IMG/VR virus record: IMGVR_UViG_3300033142_002167
Location: 1 to 26,408 of that record
DNA from: a virus
DNA: 26,408 bases
Strand: one strand, 5' to 3'
Each line of letters begins with the position of its first letter. Within the stretch, counting starts at the first letter, position 1. Positions 7,613-14,991 of the stretch are shown piece after piece. The translations under genes were made by a program, and so were the position numbers. The notes below the pieces were generated by a model that saw nothing but the letters and a program-made list of their open reading frames with translations, was not told the origin of the DNA and searched no databases.

Positions 7613-8164
7613 TTATTTTAAAGAATTTATTTGGTGAGAATAGGTTTTGAATGATTGATTTGCTTGATCTTTTGCAGATACTATGAAATTATTTTTTATA
7701 CTTGGCCATTTGATATCGAGACTTATATCTGCCCAAAAAATACTATTTTCATGTTCAATAGAATGATAATTATCAACTTTATACATAAATATAGAATCTT
7801 CAATTGCCATAAAACCATGAGCAAACCCTTTTGGAATATACATGGTACATTTATTTTTTTCTGATAATATTATACCTACATGCTGACCAAATGTAGATGA
7901 ATTTTTTCTTAAATCAACAGCAACATCAAAAACCTTACCTTGCACAACTCTTACTAATTTAGCTTGCGCCATTGGTTCATCTTGGAAATGTAAACCTCTA
8001 ATAGTTCCTGCTTTTGAATAACTAATATTATCTTGAAAAAAATTATTTTTTAAACCATATTTTTTTTGATTATACGATTCAAAAAAGAAACCTCTGCTAT
8101 CTTCATATATATCTGGTTTGATTATAATTATATCTGGAATTTTTTTAGAATATTTAATTTTCAT
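7613..8164 (-). CDS. rfbC: dTDP-4-dehydrorhamnose 3,5-epimerase-like protein (RmlC/RfbC family)
   Basis: 183 aa, the family's normal length. Hallmarks are QDNISYSKAGTIRGLHFQ with the catalytic His, a KLVRVVQGKVFDVAVDLR strand pair with the partner Asp, IPKGFAHGF and the conserved Tyr in MYKVDNYHS. The fold is a cupin dimer. Known reaction: epimerises dTDP-4-keto-6-deoxyglucose at C3 and C5 in dTDP-rhamnose synthesis. None of the other three rhamnose genes is here, so it must draw on host intermediates, serve a sugar on the virion, or have another substrate. It lies 6 bases after the FmdB-like gene, at the end of a run of probable structural genes. Confidence 0.9.
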   Translation of the reverse strand: MKIKYSKKIPDIIIIKPDIYEDSRGFFFESYNQKKYGLKNNFFQDNISYSKAGTIRGLHFQDEPMAQAKLVRVVQGKVFDVAVDLRKNSSTFGQHVGIILSEKNKCTMYIPKGFAHGFMAIEDSIFMYKVDNYHSIEHENSIFWADISLDIKWPSIKNNFIVSAKDQANQSFKTYSHQINSLK

Positions 8165-8170
8165 AAATTA

Positions 8171-8563
8171 TTATTCATAATCTCCATAAGTACCATCTTT
8201 TCTAGATAGTTTTTGAGATTCTTGAAATACAATTTGTGTTTTTTCTTTTGGTGTAATTTTTTCTTGTTTTTTTAATGTTTCTTTTTCTGCCTGTTCAACT
8301 CTTTCTTTTAAAACTTTTGTTTTAGCTTTTTTGCGATCTGCATGTTCTTGCCATTTTTTTTCAGCATCTTGACCAATATATCTGTCAACATCACCTTGCT
8401 GAACTAATTCAGTTGGAGTTCTGCTAATTTTAAAATTAGCAGCAGACATTTTAAATTCTGCTTGATTTCCACAATGATCACATACAACTGTATCTTTTTT
8501 TTCTTTTAGAAAAGATTCAAAAACTAAATTACAATTATCACAATGGTATTCGTAAATAGGAAT
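8171..8563 (-). CDS. FmdB-like zinc-ribbon protein with a probable ATT start
   Basis: 130 aa from the ATT at 8563-8561. The sequence opens I-P-I-Y-E-Y-H-C-D-N-C, matching the usual MPIYEYxCxxC opening of FmdB-type zinc ribbons, and the second CxxC (CDHC) follows about 17 residues later. AAAGGAGG (8580-8573) stands 9 bases before the ATT, and no ATG, GTG or TTG is available between it and the zinc ribbon. The first ATG (8449) would delete the whole ribbon. The rest is highly charged and probably helical (WQEHADRKKAKTKVLKERVE). Related proteins are common in phage structural regions; their role is unknown. Confidence 0.75.
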   Translation of the reverse strand: MPIYEYHCDNCNLVFESFLKEKKDTVVCDHCGNQAEFKMSAANFKISRTPTELVQQGDVDRYIGQDAEKKWQEHADRKKAKTKVLKERVEQAEKETLKKQEKITPKEKTQIVFQESQKLSRKDGTYGDYE

Positions 8564-8595
8564 TTTAATCAGCCTCCTTTAAAAAGTTTAAATTT

Positions 8596-9042
8596 TTAAT
8601 CATAAATAAAATTATTCCAAATTACCTGATTATATAACCCTCTATTAGTTCCACCCCATATAGCAGTTCCAAACGTAAATTGATTATATATAGGTTTCTC
8701 AGTTATATTATCAGAGCTTGAAATTTTCCAATAAAATAAAGTTTCTATTTGAGGAAAATTAGATTCTCTATATTTATTAATAATAGCTCTTGCTTCAATT
8801 CCATTTCGTCCCATAATTCCAGCAGGTTCAATTAAATTCCACAAATCATTTTCATAATATTTCCATAGAGCTTGTTCATATCTTGATTCATATGTTAATA
8901 AATTTACAGAGTCAAATGTATTAACAGTATCTATATCTAATTTAAATATTAATCTATCAACTGCTGGAATATAAAAACCAAATCGCAATACATTACCCAC
9001 TACAGTATTATTATTTGCAGGATGATCTAAAGTAATTGCCAT
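8596..9042 (-). CDS. Probable virion structural protein, 148 aa
   Basis: Begins MAITLDHPANNNTVVGNVLR. It is rich in aromatic residues and short beta-like stretches with no catalytic motif, ending in GTNRGLYNQVIWNNFIYD. It starts at the base after the preceding 464-aa gene ends, so the two are co-translated. The position between that protein and the FmdB-like protein, in a run of probable structural genes, suggests a virion component. The family is not recognised and the function is inferred from context only. Confidence 0.7.
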   Translation of the reverse strand: MAITLDHPANNNTVVGNVLRFGFYIPAVDRLIFKLDIDTVNTFDSVNLLTYESRYEQALWKYYENDLWNLIEPAGIMGRNGIEARAIINKYRESNFPQIETLFYWKISSSDNITEKPIYNQFTFGTAIWGGTNRGLYNQVIWNNFIYD

Positions 9043-10437
9043 TTAACTTATTTTTTCTCCATTAAACACAAATTGTAATCTTTCTGGATCATCCAAAGAA
9101 GGAGTTGGATATTTTTCTAAAGCAGCTACTTCTTCATCTGTCATTCCAGGCGAATCGTCTGGACTTGTTAATATAATTTTTTCAATTCTTTTTAAGATCG
9201 GAATTCTGATTTCCCACTCTGATTTAATAGTAATATCTAATCCATTCATGTATCTGTATTCATTGATAGTAGAGTAATCTTCATCTTCAACTTCTCCAGA
9301 TATAGATAGAGCATCCATTGCTAATCCTAATTCATCTAACAATGGTTTTTTTAACATTAAATACATAAATGTAAGATCGGTAAGTTCCTCTTCCTGATCA
9401 ATGTCACTGGCTAACACATCAATTGTTACAGATATATCCCAAGGTCCACCATAAACTTTATCTGATACTGTTCTTGTATTTTCAATAACTATAACATGTT
9501 TATCACCAATTATTGGATGTGCTGCAAATGCTATTATTACTCCAGGAATTGCATCATCATTAAATTCTTCTGGCTTATAATCAAACATTCCCAAACTTAC
9601 ACCAATTGCTCTATATGTTATATAAACATTATCTTTATTATCTAATGATTCAAGCAATGTAATTTCGCCATTGGTATAATTAATACTATAAAACTGATCT
9701 TTAGCCATTAAAATATCATTTTTATAAACTTGTTCTGATCCTGTTAATAAATTATCTCTTTTTAATTTTTTAAAACTTTCATCAAGATTATTTGGTGTAA
9801 CACTTATTATTCCTGAACCATCTGTAACAACAATTGCCATATTTGCATGATAATCAGTTGGCTCATATTCAGCAAAATCTACTTGTTTTGTGACATTTAC
9901 AAATACATACCAAGTACCTTCTTCATGCGGTAATTCTAAATTATTCGCATCAATATCAACTCTTACGCTATCTATATATGCAGTGCCAGAAGTCCATTCA
10001 ATTTCCCATGTTGATTTTTGTGCTGTAATTAATCCAGAGTCTATATAGTTTCCAGCAGATTGTACAATAGTTTCATTTTCAAGATATAATGGATCAACAG
10101 CAAATTTTTCATTATCTAAAATTTCTATATAATAATATCCTGCTTCTGCCCATAATTCTATATCTTGTTTTTCTCTGATCCATTCTATTGATAAACCAGG
10201 TTTGTCAACAACATTAGCAAGCGTACAAAAACTATGTCTGAGACCTTTAAAATGATTTGCGGATAATCTAATTTCTGAACTCGAACCTGTTTTGACTACG
10301 ATTTCAAATTTATTTTTCTTTTTCAATGGATATTTACCAGTTATCATTACTTTTTCATAAGCTGGATGTCTTGAAAAAGAATCTTTTAATTCTTGTATTA
10401 ATATTTTTTTAACAGCTTTTAAAAATCTAACATACAT
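9043..10437 (-). CDS. Probable virion structural protein (neck, tail or baseplate), 464 aa
   Basis: No enzymatic motif is visible. The N-terminus is basic (MYVRFLKAVKKILIQELKDS). Most of the chain alternates short beta strands, with a central part of immunoglobulin- or carbohydrate-module-like character (STWEIEWTSGTAYIDSVRVD) and a segment VYKNDILMAKDQFYSINYTN that resembles beta-rich phage structural proteins. The C-terminal third (VYGGPWDISVTIDVLA and a Leu-rich helix) is more globular. ATG at 10437 behind AGGT with a 7-base gap; another ATG lies at 10433 out of frame. It follows two very small genes. The structural role is inferred from composition, length and neighbours. Confidence 0.7.
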   Translation of the reverse strand: MYVRFLKAVKKILIQELKDSFSRHPAYEKVMITGKYPLKKKNKFEIVVKTGSSSEIRLSANHFKGLRHSFCTLANVVDKPGLSIEWIREKQDIELWAEAGYYYIEILDNEKFAVDPLYLENETIVQSAGNYIDSGLITAQKSTWEIEWTSGTAYIDSVRVDIDANNLELPHEEGTWYVFVNVTKQVDFAEYEPTDYHANMAIVVTDGSGIISVTPNNLDESFKKLKRDNLLTGSEQVYKNDILMAKDQFYSINYTNGEITLLESLDNKDNVYITYRAIGVSLGMFDYKPEEFNDDAIPGVIIAFAAHPIIGDKHVIVIENTRTVSDKVYGGPWDISVTIDVLASDIDQEEELTDLTFMYLMLKKPLLDELGLAMDALSISGEVEDEDYSTINEYRYMNGLDITIKSEWEIRIPILKRIEKIILTSPDDSPGMTDEEVAALEKYPTPSLDDPERLQFVFNGEKIS

Positions 10438-10460
10438 AATATTTACCTAGATTGCAAAAA

Positions 10461-10589
10461 TTATTTAATTTTTATAGATTGTGCATAAAACGATGCTGAT
10501 AATCGAGTCGATTCTTTAGGCAAATTCTCGAAACCAGAAATATGCAATATTTTTTTCTTTTTATTTATTTTTTTCTTTTTATATTTCAA
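10461..10589 (-). CDS. Small basic protein, 42 aa, TTG start
   Basis: Reads MKYKKKKINKKKKILHISGF then ENLPKESTRLSASFYAQSIK and ends IK. The only ordinary start is TTG (10589-10587), 11 bases after AAGGA; an in-frame stop lies just upstream. The Lys-rich N-terminus followed by a normal mixed segment argues for a real gene. It sits 14 bases after the 41-aa gene and 23 bases before the 464-aa gene. No family recognised. Confidence 0.5.
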   Translation of the reverse strand: MKYKKKKINKKKKILHISGFENLPKESTRLSASFYAQSIKIK

Positions 10590-10603
10590 TTATTTTTATT
10601 TCC

Positions 10604-10729
10604 TTACATATTAGTTGGTACTTTTTTTTCTGGTTTGCCCTTACGTTTAAGATATCTATTACGTTTTATTATTTTATTTTGTAATGCTAATAATCTTTTT
10701 TCTTGTTTCTTAACTTTAGATTTACGCAT
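10604..10729 (-). CDS. Small basic protein, 41 aa
   Basis: ATG at 10729-10727 behind AGGAG with a 6-base gap; stop at 10606-10604. The product is very basic and helical (MRKSKVKKQEKRLLALQNKI...KRKGKPEKKVPTNM). It is 22 bases downstream of the actin-like gene. Possibly nucleic-acid binding or a head-associated peptide, but this is only a guess from charge. Confidence 0.6.
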   Translation of the reverse strand: MRKSKVKKQEKRLLALQNKIIKRNRYLKRKGKPEKKVPTNM

Positions 10730-10751
10730 TTATTTCTCCTAATTAATTATA

Positions 10752-11771
10752 TTATAATTGTGAAGCAACTAAAAGTCCTTGGGCAACTGCACCAAGTGGA
10801 TCTTCTGCTTGTCTAATTTCAGATATTGGAATAGGAAATTTGCCTTTTGATACCTCTTTAAATACCTCTTTAAAAATTGGAAGAAAATTTTTAGCCATTG
10901 AAGTACCACCAGCTACAATTATAGGAATTGGAGTGTCTATTTGCACTTCATTTGACATAATAATTTTATTAATAACATTTTGTAATACATATTTAATTAA
11001 AGCTTTGTAATATATTACAATTGCTTCTTCATCACCATTTTTAGGATTTAACAAATCTATACCTGATTCTTTTATTGAAGTAATGCGACTTGGATTCAAT
11101 GCCCTAACTTTGGCTGCTGAAGAATCCAAATGGTCTCCGCCTCGTGCAACTGAAAAACTTATTTGAGGAATTTCTAATGTACGATATGTAAGACAAACAT
11201 TTGACATTCCTGCACCCATTGATATTCCTATACAGGAAAAATCGTCTTGTTCGGCTTCTGAAAAAGCGATAGCATGTGCTTCACGCATTTCAATCGCCTT
11301 ATAGCCAAGATTAGACACAATTTGTCCTAATATAGATGAATGATATATAACATCTTGTTCTGAATCTATAGGGGCTGCTGGAACTCCATAAACACATTTT
11401 TCATTGGGTTTAGCTTTTTTTAACAACGATTCAATCATAAGACTAAGTATACCAAAAGCATCTTTTTCACGAGGACTTATTAAACCACTTTTTAATGGTC
11501 TACGAATTTCTTTGTTAAATATTTTACCAAAATCTAAAGCATCATCACCAATAATATAATATTCACCATCTTTTTCTATATAATTAATATTGCCAGATTG
11601 CAACATTTTTTCTGTAAATGCTGATATTTCAACATTTAAAAAAGCATCTCTTATACGTTTAGTTTTTATTTTACCATTACTTAATTTTTTAGCAGAAATT
11701 ATGTTCATTGTGCCGATATCTATAGCTTTATGTGGCAATGTATGTATTTTTTGTTTGATCTCCTTTACCAT
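10752..11771 (-). CDS. Actin/ParM-like ATPase
   Basis: 339 aa. Phosphate-1 motif AIDIGTMNIISA (16-27), phosphate-2-like IGISMGAGMSN (181-191) and adenosine motif IIVAGGTSM (near 283-291) are in the order and spacing of the actin/Hsp70 superfamily. The connecting helix MREAHAIAFSEAEQ (162-175) is in the expected place. Such proteins form filaments that segregate plasmids, position phage DNA or shape cells. The protein is longer than most plasmid ParM proteins only by its N-terminal lead, and no ParR-like partner is obvious beside it, although two basic 41-42-aa peptides follow. The ATG at 11771 has AAGGAG 8 bases upstream and its own promoter at 11832-11860. It belongs to a divergent branch, not a close MreB or ParM. 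Confidence 0.85.
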   Translation of the reverse strand: MVKEIKQKIHTLPHKAIDIGTMNIISAKKLSNGKIKTKRIRDAFLNVEISAFTEKMLQSGNINYIEKDGEYYIIGDDALDFGKIFNKEIRRPLKSGLISPREKDAFGILSLMIESLLKKAKPNEKCVYGVPAAPIDSEQDVIYHSSILGQIVSNLGYKAIEMREAHAIAFSEAEQDDFSCIGISMGAGMSNVCLTYRTLEIPQISFSVARGGDHLDSSAAKVRALNPSRITSIKESGIDLLNPKNGDEEAIVIYYKALIKYVLQNVINKIIMSNEVQIDTPIPIIVAGGTSMAKNFLPIFKEVFKEVSKGKFPIPISEIRQAEDPLGAVAQGLLVASQL

Positions 11772-11831
11772 AATGATTACTCCTTTTTTATATTAAAATT
11801 TATTAATTTAAAATTTAATCTTTCTTTATAT

Positions 11832-11860
11832 ATTATATCAGAAAAAATAAAAAATGTAAA
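11832..11860 (-). promoter_or_regulatory. Sigma70-type promoter (P3) for the actin-like gene
   Basis: On the minus strand TTTACA is followed after 17 bases by TATAAT, about 60 bases upstream of the ATG at 11771. The stretch 11861-12002 beyond it is nearly pure A+T and should hold the plus-strand promoter of the homing endonuclease gene, but no clear -35/-10 pair stands out there. Confidence 0.65.
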
Positions 11861-12002
11861 ACTTTTTTTAAATAATCAATTATTATATTATTATATATAA
11901 GACAAAAATATAATTGAATAATATGATTATTATAAAACGTAAGCTTTTGAAATTAATAGACTTTCTTTGTCTTGTTTATCGATTTTTTTATTGGAAAATA
12001 CA

Positions 12003-13112
12003 ATGTCATTACCAAAAGGATTTAAACATTCAGAAGAGACTAAGAAAAAAATAGGAAAAGCATCTAAACAATTATGGTTAGATCCTATTTTTAAAGAAAA
12101 AATGTCAGCCAAAAAAAGGGGTAAATCAAATAGTATGTATGGACGAACTCAATCTGAAGAAACCAAAGAAAAAATAAGACAAAAAGCTATTGAAAGAATG
12201 AAAGATAAATCACGTAGAGAACATTTAAGTAAAATAAATAAAGGCAAAAAACATACTAAAGAATCAAAGAAGAAAATAAGTATGGCGCAAATAGGCAAAA
12301 AACACACTAAAGAGTCAAAGGAGAAAATGAGTTTGTCTCATAAAGGCAAAATAATTAGTTTGGAAACACGAGCTAAAATGAGTAAAGCTCGTAAAGGTAA
12401 AAAAATGTCAAAAGAAACTAAAATAAAAATGAGTCAAGCATTAAAACAAAAATGGAAAGACCCAATATATCGTAATAAAGCTATAAATTCTCATCAAGGA
12501 AGAGTATGTTCAGAAGAAACCAAAAGAAAATTAAGTATAGCTAAAAGTGGCAAGAATCATCCAATGTATGGTAAAAAAACGTCTAAAGAAACAAAGAAAA
12601 AACTTAGTGCTAAATTAAGTGGCAAAAATAATCCTATGTATGGCAAAACTCCTTGGAAGGGAAGAAAACATTCCGAAGAAACAAAAAGTAAAATGAGTCA
12701 GTCTGCCAAAAAAATATGGAATGATCCTGAACGTAGAAAAAAAGGATTACAGCAAATAATACGTGCCTTAAAATGCCAAAATCGTTCTCCTAATAAAGTT
12801 GAAAAACAATTAAATCAATTACTTCAAAAATTATTCCCAAATAAATATCAATTTGTTGGTAATTGGAAAATTATTATAGACGGATTTTGTCCAGATTTTA
12901 TTGATAAAAAATCTAAAAAAATTATTGAATTATATGGAGATTATTGGCATAATTTACCAAAAAGAATTGATTGTGACAAACGTCGAGTTATATCTTATAC
13001 TAATCATGGTTATGAATTACTTATAGTTTGGGAACATGAATTAAAAAATATTAAAACACTTAAGAAAAAACTTATTAATTTTATAACAAATAAAAAAATA
13101 TCTATTAATTAA
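12003..13112 (+). CDS. Free-standing homing endonuclease: NUMOD3 repeats plus Vsr-like nuclease domain
   Basis: 369 aa from the ATG at 12003; a TTG at 11967 would add 12 residues but is less likely. Residues 1-260 hold about nine repeats of the type G-K-K-H-T/S-x-E-T/S-K-x-K-I/M-S (NUMOD3), known DNA-binding modules of homing endonucleases. The C-terminal ~100 residues carry DGFCPDFI, IIELYGDYWHN and GYELLIVWEHEL, the PD-(D/E)XK/Vsr-like pattern also seen in EDxHD homing enzymes such as phage I-Bth0305I. It is the only clear complete plus-strand gene and lies between two minus-strand genes, its stop 2 bases from the stop of the 224-aa gene. This is a selfish insertion likely to spread into relatives lacking it. 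Confidence 0.9.
   Translation: MSLPKGFKHSEETKKKIGKASKQLWLDPIFKEKMSAKKRGKSNSMYGRTQSEETKEKIRQKAIERMKDKSRREHLSKINKGKKHTKESKKKISMAQIGKKHTKESKEKMSLSHKGKIISLETRAKMSKARKGKKMSKETKIKMSQALKQKWKDPIYRNKAINSHQGRVCSEETKRKLSIAKSGKNHPMYGKKTSKETKKKLSAKLSGKNNPMYGKTPWKGRKHSEETKSKMSQSAKKIWNDPERRKKGLQQIIRALKCQNRSPNKVEKQLNQLLQKLFPNKYQFVGNWKIIIDGFCPDFIDKKSKKIIELYGDYWHNLPKRIDCDKRRVISYTNHGYELLIVWEHELKNIKTLKKKLINFITNKKISIN
12030..12740 (+). repeat. Imperfect tandem repeats encoding NUMOD3 modules
   Basis: About nine diverged coding repeats with variable spacing. The closest pair, around 12240-12350, shares the string GGCAAAAAACA and most of the following 40 bases. They encode the DNA-binding modules of the homing endonuclease and probably grew by unequal duplication. 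Confidence 0.7.
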
Positions 13113-13114
13113 AA

Positions 13115-13780
13115 TTATTTTTTCTTTTTTCTTAAAGATTTGAGTTTTTGAACAGCATTGTCAATATTTTTACTTGAAGATTTTGATTTAACTTTTATTT
13201 TTTTCTTTTTGATATTTTTAGTATTTAAATCGCTTTTTATAATAGGCATAAATTCTTCTTCTATTGCAACTATATTATCTTTATGCAATGAGTTGTTTTT
13301 ATTTAAATCTTTTTTATTATCTGCAATCGTATTGTTTATAACAGTAGTATTAGTAATTTTTAAATTTTTTAATTTATTCAATATAAGATCTTGAGCTTCT
13401 TGCATTTTAACAATAGATTCTTTTAAATCTTTAACTTCGATTTGAACTTGTTTGGTTTGTTCAGACCCATTAAATTTATTAATTTTTCCTTTTAAAAGCT
13501 GTGCAATATTATCTATTTGTTTTTTTAAAGGATTAATAGATTTGTCAACTGTTTTTTGCATTCTTGCTTTATTCATAATGCCCGCCTTATTGACTATAAA
13601 GTCTTTTTTTATTGTTACTATTCCTTTATTAAGGAACTCATTAATTTTTTTAGATTTTTCAAATTCTTCATCTGTTAAATTAATAGTCCCATTTGGAGGT
13701 ATTTCCTTACATTTTGTTTTAGTTATTTTTAAATCAGTAATAGGTAAATAACTATAACTATTATTTTGAATAGTTTTCAT
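13115..13780 (-). CDS. Lys-rich coiled-coil protein, probable phage protein
   Basis: About 221 aa from the ATG at 13780-13778 (AGAGG 9 bases upstream); the TTG at 13789 touches the Shine-Dalgarno and is unlikely. The N-terminal part (YSYLPITDLKITKTKCKEIP, then TINLTDEEFEKSKKINEFLN) resembles small phage capsid-associated or head-tail domains. A coiled-coil-like segment follows (VQIEVKDLKESIVKMQEAQD) and the tail is extremely basic (KKKKIKVKSKSSSKN...KKKK). It is 40 bases downstream of the gp10-like gene. A virion or DNA-contacting role is inferred from this context. Confidence 0.65.
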   Translation of the reverse strand: MKTIQNNSYSYLPITDLKITKTKCKEIPPNGTINLTDEEFEKSKKINEFLNKGIVTIKKDFIVNKAGIMNKARMQKTVDKSINPLKKQIDNIAQLLKGKINKFNGSEQTKQVQIEVKDLKESIVKMQEAQDLILNKLKNLKITNTTVINNTIADNKKDLNKNNSLHKDNIVAIEEEFMPIIKSDLNTKNIKKKKIKVKSKSSSKNIDNAVQKLKSLRKKKK

Positions 13781-13820
13781 AAAATACAACCTCTTTTAAA
13801 ATTTAGAAAATATTGATTTA

Positions 13821-14276
13821 TTATTTAATTCTTAGATGTTTACGAATAATTTTAGTACGTGCTTTTTTTAATCCTCTTTGAAAAAATCTTCTTCCATTAT
13901 ATCCTGGATGTGTCCATCCTCCACGTCCCATGCTTCGTCTTGTTGCCCATCTAAATATTAATCCTCTTGAAGTTTCTAATGGTATTGGCCTTTTTGCTTT
14001 TAATAAATATGTCATTTGATGTGCTCTAACACCATTATTTTGATGTAATGCTCCAGGATGACGAGAATAAAATTTAACAGAATTTAAACCTATTTTTGCT
14101 TTGATAGATTTTTTTAAACCAGCAGGTGAATGTTTCCATGAATAACGGTCTATTTCTTTGCGTATTGCTTTTTTGCCTTTTTTAGATAATTCTTTAAGTA
14201 ATTTTTTTTTATTAATTATTTTTGGTGAGGGAAATTTTTTTGTAATAGGTTTTGCATATGTTCTATATTTAATCAT
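13821..14276 (-). CDS. HK97-gp10-like tail/neck protein
   Basis: 151 aa from the ATG at 14276-14274, which overlaps the PLD stop as ATGA, a sign of translational coupling; an upstream TTG at 14282 is less likely. The product is very basic, with YSWKHSPAGLKKSIKAKI, VKFYSRHPGALHQNNG and GWTHPGYNGRRFFQRGL. A region rich in R, K and H ahead of a conserved HPG...F-x-x-G-L end is typical of HK97-gp10-like tail-completion/neck proteins, which sit at the head-tail interface. The identification rests on pattern recall, not on a search. Confidence 0.65.
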   Translation of the reverse strand: MIKYRTYAKPITKKFPSPKIINKKKLLKELSKKGKKAIRKEIDRYSWKHSPAGLKKSIKAKIGLNSVKFYSRHPGALHQNNGVRAHQMTYLLKAKRPIPLETSRGLIFRWATRRSMGRGGWTHPGYNGRRFFQRGLKKARTKIIRKHLRIK

Positions 14277-14791
14277 CGACAATCTTTTCCCCAGATTTGA
14301 AATAATTTGTCAGATTCTTTTTGATATTCTAAAGCTATTGTTTTATTTTTAATAACTATTAAATTTTCAGCATTTCTTTTAGTAGCATTTTTAGTAAAAT
14401 TATAACTACCTGTTAAAACTATTTCTTGATCAACCACAATAACTTTATTATGCATTAAGCCACCCTTGCAATCTCTATATAATTCAATATCATGCTGTTC
14501 TAAATATTCATCTTGAGCATAACGATTACCAGCTTGCTGTTTATCTATTAGCACTCTTACTTTAACATCTCTATTTTTTGCTCTTATAATAGCATCAGCT
14601 ATTGATTGTAAAGTTAGGGAATAAATAATGATATCTAATGTTTTATTTGCTTGATCAATATAACTTATTACAATTTCATCACATTTATCTTGTGGCGAAA
14701 AATAAGATTTGATAAATGAATCAGCAAAGCAAATAGTAGTTGATAAAATTAATAATAATATTAATAGTTTAATTTTAAATAATATTTTAAT
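14273..14791 (-). CDS. Secreted phospholipase-D-family nuclease (Nuc-like), probable ATT start
   Basis: 172 aa from the ATT at 14791-14789. Residues 1-23 form a signal peptide (KILFKIKLLILLLILSTTIC-FA). The mature part has SYIDQANKTLDIIIYSLTLQ, a single HKD-type motif HNKVIVVD (114-121) and GSYNFTKNA, as in the single-domain Nuc/PLD endonucleases of about 155-180 residues that dimerise to form one active site. A later GTG (14554) would remove the signal peptide and half the domain. AAGGAG (14804-14799) stands 7 bases before the ATT, and the ATT shares its last T with the TAA stop of the upstream gene (ATTAA). Role: exported nuclease, possibly clearing DNA at the envelope or acting during entry or lysis. 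Confidence 0.8.
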   Translation of the reverse strand: MKILFKIKLLILLLILSTTICFADSFIKSYFSPQDKCDEIVISYIDQANKTLDIIIYSLTLQSIADAIIRAKNRDVKVRVLIDKQQAGNRYAQDEYLEQHDIELYRDCKGGLMHNKVIVVDQEIVLTGSYNFTKNATKRNAENLIVIKNKTIALEYQKESDKLFQIWGKDCR

Positions 14792-14954
14792 TTTGTTTCT
14801 CCTTGATTTTAAATGGACAATTAGGATGTTGATTATTTTTTTGCAAATAGATATCTACACGATCAATAATCCAATAACAATATGCAATTTTAATATTATG
14901 CAAATATTTTATTATAAGAAATGGACAATTTATACATTTGATGCAATTGTGCAT
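14787..14954 (-). CDS. Cys-rich small protein, 55 aa
   Basis: ATG at 14954-14952; stop overlaps the PLD start. The product is MHNCIKCINCPFLIIKYLHN, IKIAYCYWIIDRVDIYLQKN, NQHPNCPFKIKEKQN. Five Cys, four in CxxCxxCP...NCP patterns, suggest a metal-binding knuckle. Only a weak AGAAG lies upstream. The tight overlap with the next gene supports expression. No known family recognised. Confidence 0.6.
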   Translation of the reverse strand: MHNCIKCINCPFLIIKYLHNIKIAYCYWIIDRVDIYLQKNNQHPNCPFKIKEKQN

Positions 14955-14991
14955 ATTATTTTCTTCTTATTGCGTAAAAATTATTAATTGA

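Noticed and set aside
12030-12740. Tandem repeats as a CRISPR array
   Set aside because: They are in-frame coding repeats of NUMOD3 modules with no constant repeat and spacer pattern.
14273-14282. TGA read as an amino acid (alternative code)
   Set aside because: TGA ends the PLD, HNH and methyltransferase-like genes in ATGA overlaps, and no gene contains an internal TGA.
14709-14987. Plus-strand 92-aa open frame
   Set aside because: It covers the antisense of the PLD signal peptide and the Cys-rich gene, which are better supported.
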